Below are positions 15,712 to 17,701 of a DNA stretch of 17,701 nucleotides, piece after piece (position 1 is the first letter of the stretch; each line of letters opens with the position of its first letter). The notes beneath the pieces were generated by a model. It was not told the origin of the DNA, ran no database searches, and saw only the letters and a list, made by a program, of their open reading frames with translations. Made by a program: the position numbers and the translations under genes. The stretch spans positions 1 to 17,701 of the forward strand of contig NSHZ01000029.1 of assembly GCA_002737595.1 (NCBI GenBank). The letters are read 5' to 3'. This DNA comes from Actinomycetota bacterium (GTDB taxonomy: Bacteria; Actinomycetota; Actinomycetes; Nanopelagicales; Nanopelagicaceae).

Positions 15712-16848
15712 TCACTTCAAGAAGTCAGGAACGTCAAGATCGTCAGAGGACTCTTCAAAAATGATTTTTCGACGCGATGAAAGCGGTGCAGGTGATTCAT
15801 CGAGCCCCGCCGCAAGATCCACTTCACCATCTGTCGATTCCTGAGGATCATCAAGTAGCTCATCTTCCACGACTGGAGGAGGAGTCACCACTCGAGTCGG
15901 TTCGCCGCCATCAAAGCCAGCCGCAATCACGGTGACTCGTACTTCATCTCCCAAGACATCATCGATGACAGCGCCGAAAATAATGTTGGCATCGATATGG
16001 GCAGCCTTTGCCACCAATTCAGCGGCCTCGTTGATTTCGAAAAGACCTAGGTCAGACCCACCGGCGATGGAGAGCAAAACTCCACGAGCACCGTCAATTG
16101 ATGCCTCAAGGAGTGGACTTGAAATTGCGCTCTCCGCCGCGCGAATGGCGCGACCTTCTCCTCGCGCCGAACCAATCCCCATCAGCGCCGAGCCAGCGCC
16201 CTGCATGACACTCTTCACATCTGCAAAGTCGAGGTTGATAAGACCAGGGGTGGTGATCAAATCAGTAATGCCTTGCACGCCAGATAGCAGTACTTGATCC
16301 GCACTTTTGAAAGCATCTAGGAAAGTGATGGCACGATCGGAAATCGCAAGAAGGCGGTCATTAGGAATGACGATCAACGTATCTACTTCGTTTCGAAGTT
16401 TTTCGATCCCCTCTTCAGCTTGTGCGGTACGACGCTTTGCTTCAAAACTAAATGGTTTGGTGACCACACCAATCGTGAGCGCACCAAGTTCACGTGCAAT
16501 GCGTGCCACGATAGGAGCGCCGCCGGTTCCGGTGCCGCCACCCTCGCCAGCCGTCACAAAGACCATGTCTGCACCGCGCAAAACCTCTTCAATATCTTCT
16601 GCATGATCGTTAGCCGCTTGCTCACCGACTGAAGGAGCAGCACCTGCACCCAGCCCACGCGTCAATTCACGACCGATATCTAGTTTGACGTCAGCATCAC
16701 TCATGATGAGTTGCTGTGCATCTGTATTGATGGCGATAAATTCCACGCCTTTGAGACCAGCTTCGATCATGCGATTGACAGCATTGACGCCACCTCCGCC
16801 GATGCCGACTACTTTGATGACGGCGAGATAATTCTGCGGTGCGGCCAC
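15712..16848 (-). CDS. ftsZ: Cell division protein FtsZ
   Basis: Tubulin-like GTPase that polymerises into the division ring at midcell. It has 378 residues. The GTP-binding domain includes [15 protein letters not shown] (13-27), NTDAQQL and the tubulin signature GGGTGTG (103-109). The T7 loop NLDFADV (205-211) supplies D207 and D210, which act on the GTP of the neighbouring subunit. A short, acidic linker of about 40 residues after 320 ends in the conserved tail DLDVPDFLK, the docking site for SepF and FtsW-type partners. The GTG start at 16848 has GAGGAG (16859-16854) five bases before it. The 176-base gap after ftsQ suggests its own promoter, as in other actinobacteria. Confidence 0.98.
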   Translation of the reverse strand: MAAPQNYLAVIKVVGIGGGGVNAVNRMIEAGLKGVEFIAINTDAQQLIMSDADVKLDIGRELTRGLGAGAAPSVGEQAANDHAEDIEEVLRGADMVFVTAGEGGGTGTGGAPIVARIARELGALTIGVVTKPFSFEAKRRTAQAEEGIEKLRNEVDTLIVIPNDRLLAISDRAITFLDAFKSADQVLLSGVQGITDLITTPGLINLDFADVKSVMQGAGSALMGIGSARGEGRAIRAAESAISSPLLEASIDGARGVLLSIAGGSDLGLFEINEAAELVAKAAHIDANIIFGAVIDDVLGDEVRVTVIAAGFDGGEPTRVVTPPPVVEDELLDDPQESTDGEVDLAAGLDESPAPLSSRRKIIFEESSDDLDVPDFLK

Positions 16849-17024
16849 TTCGACTCCTCATGCTAATTAATGCTTTCTGGGCTTGCGCTACATATAGGAA
16901 GGCTCAACCTCTAGTTGAGAATGACCCTTTTGTCCTATTTCATCCGTACGTTAGGCCCTCCACTAGGAAAGGTGCAATAACCATGGTGGGCGTGTCGCAG
17001 GGAAAAGAATTCAGGGCGCGATAC
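16849..17024 (-). promoter_or_regulatory. ftsQ-ftsZ intergenic region, probable ftsZ promoter region
   Basis: The largest gap inside the division run, 176 bases. It ends in the strong ftsZ ribosome-binding site GAGGAG. On the minus strand TATATG (16896-16891) is a possible -10, but the -35 region is not convincing. An inverted repeat lies just upstream of it (listed separately). No open frame with coding character is present. That ftsZ has promoters here is inferred from gap size and from relatives. Confidence 0.4.
16903..16919. repeat. Inverted repeat upstream of ftsZ
   Basis: CTCAAC (16903-16908) and GTTGAG (16914-16919) form a perfect 6-base inverted repeat around five bases. It could be an operator half-site pair or an RNA hairpin in the ftsZ leader. 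No U-run follows in either direction, so it is not a typical terminator. Confidence 0.5.
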
Positions 17025-17675
17025 TCAGCGCGTGGTGGGCGAAAGCGGAGCACTCACGTCAATCTTCATTGCTGATGTTTTCAGCAGCACACGCAACACT
17101 TTGATCTTAGTTGCACTGTCATCACTACTTCCCCACGTAATTCGAGTCTTGCCAATCGTAAATTCAATCAAATCATTGGTGCGCGCAGTCAGAGTGACTA
17201 CCTGGCTAGCTAAATCTGCGGGCAAGGACCGATAAATCGATACTGCAGCTTTGATGCCTGCAGTTTCGCGCCCCGTGATGACAGGAAGATCACTTGGCGG
17301 CGTGGCTACACGTGCAAAGGGCAATCCGTCTTCGCCATAAAGTTGATAGACGCCATTGAAATAGACGGAAGCAATGGCGTTCTTCTCTTTCACAACTATC
17401 GTGATGGTTGATGGCCAGCTTCGCTTCAACGCTATTGACTCAATCTTGGGATATTTCTCTTTGAGCACAGAAAGGGTCGATACGTGAGCTCTCGCCATCT
17501 TCTCGCCAACTCGAATGCCCGATTCGGCAATGAGTTGCTTCCCTTTGAGAGCGCTATTGGGAGCAATGCCCTCTATGTGAATAGTGCGTACTGTCAAAAG
17601 CGATGACCAGCCGAGGACCCACGCAAGGAACGCGAAGGTGACGAACAAGACAATGAGCACGCGGAACTTTCTCAA
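17025..17675 (-). CDS. ftsQ: Cell division protein FtsQ/DivIB
   Basis: Bitopic membrane protein of the FtsQLB complex that links the ring to septal wall synthesis. Its 216 residues are short for actinobacteria, because the cytoplasmic N-terminal region is only a few residues. Transmembrane segment about 6-24 (VLIVLFVTFAFLAWVLGW), extracytoplasmic POTRA domain about 29-98 (TVRTIHIEGI to SWPSTITIVVKEKNAIA), then the FtsQ beta domain (VYQLYGEDGLPF, LPVITG). The start is uncertain: TTG at 17675 follows an in-frame TAA at 17681-17679, so the frame cannot extend further; GTG at 17660 is an alternative five residues later. The stop is 176 bases before ftsZ. Confidence 0.93.
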   Translation of the reverse strand: MRKFRVLIVLFVTFAFLAWVLGWSSLLTVRTIHIEGIAPNSALKGKQLIAESGIRVGEKMARAHVSTLSVLKEKYPKIESIALKRSWPSTITIVVKEKNAIASVYFNGVYQLYGEDGLPFARVATPPSDLPVITGRETAGIKAAVSIYRSLPADLASQVVTLTARTNDLIEFTIGKTRITWGSSDDSATKIKVLRVLLKTSAMKIDVSAPLSPTTR

Positions 17676-17701
17676 CTCTTAGCCACCACTGCGAGTTGTT
17701 C
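17672..17701 (-). CDS. Possible 3' end of an upstream mur/ddl-type gene (cut by window edge)
   Basis: Ten codons read EQLAVVAKS and stop (TGA at 17674-17672), overlapping the ftsQ TTG start as TTGA, the pattern of a coupled gene pair. In relatives the gene before ftsQ is murC (or murB/ddl), so a wall-synthesis enzyme is expected, but the fragment is too short to recognise. A second frame ends TTRSGG with TAA at 17681-17679 and is an equally possible end. Confidence 0.3.
   Translation of the reverse strand, partial: EQLAVVAKS

Overview
The window is a stretch of core chromosome from an actinobacterium. The strongest evidence is gene order. Read on the minus strand from right to left it runs ftsQ-ftsZ-pgeF-yggS-sepF-yggT-[ileS]-traR/dksA-lspA-rluD-dnaE-ybaK-[LON]-hisD-hisC, which is the division / lspA / dnaE / his order known from Streptomyces and relatives. 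Supporting evidence is a type 2 (eukaryote-like) IleRS under a translational T-box, SepF with the N-terminus MANSMRKMAKYLGLV, and a DksA-like protein with a lysine-rich tail. G+C is near one half by eye, genes are tightly packed, and the secreted ModA-like protein has a short two-cysteine module resembling one I associate with acI (Nanopelagicales) freshwater actinobacteria. A small-genome freshwater lineage is therefore likely, but this is an inference.

Layout. 1-1798 (minus): hisC (5' part only) and hisD, histidine biosynthesis. 1946-2611 (plus): LON substrate-binding-domain protein. 2608-8037 (minus): one compact run lspA > rluD > dnaE > ybaK (lipoprotein signal peptidase, pseudouridine synthase, replicative DNA polymerase, misacylated-tRNA deacylase). 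8138-8974 (plus): single-gene ModA-like secreted binding protein. 8971-10129 (minus): DUF167 protein, then a TraR/DksA zinc-finger protein with a repeat-encoded Lys/Pro/Ala tail. 10178-13514 (plus): T-box leader and ileS. 13511-17675 (minus): ftsQ > ftsZ > pgeF > yggS > sepF > yggT, the cell-division cluster, with a 176-base gap before ftsZ.

How the parts work together. FtsZ makes the division ring, SepF ties it to the membrane, FtsQ belongs to the septal-wall complex, and YggS, PgeF and YggT are its usual neighbours. LspA finishes lipoprotein maturation. DnaE carries all nine metal-site residues of the PHP exonuclease, so it probably proofreads itself. The ileS leader shows an almost complete set of T-box elements and should open the ileS ribosome-binding site when uncharged tRNA-Ile binds.

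Points that stand out: a GXHH active-site signature in IleRS; no divIVA in its expected place between yggT and ileS; all three convergent gene pairs interlocking by exactly four bases across their stop codons; a probable leaderless promoter for the ModA gene; and an almost perfect 15-base tandem array in the DksA-like gene. I found no mobile element, CRISPR array, tRNA or rRNA, and no sign of a wholly new multi-gene system. No gene-free stretch exceeds 300 bases.
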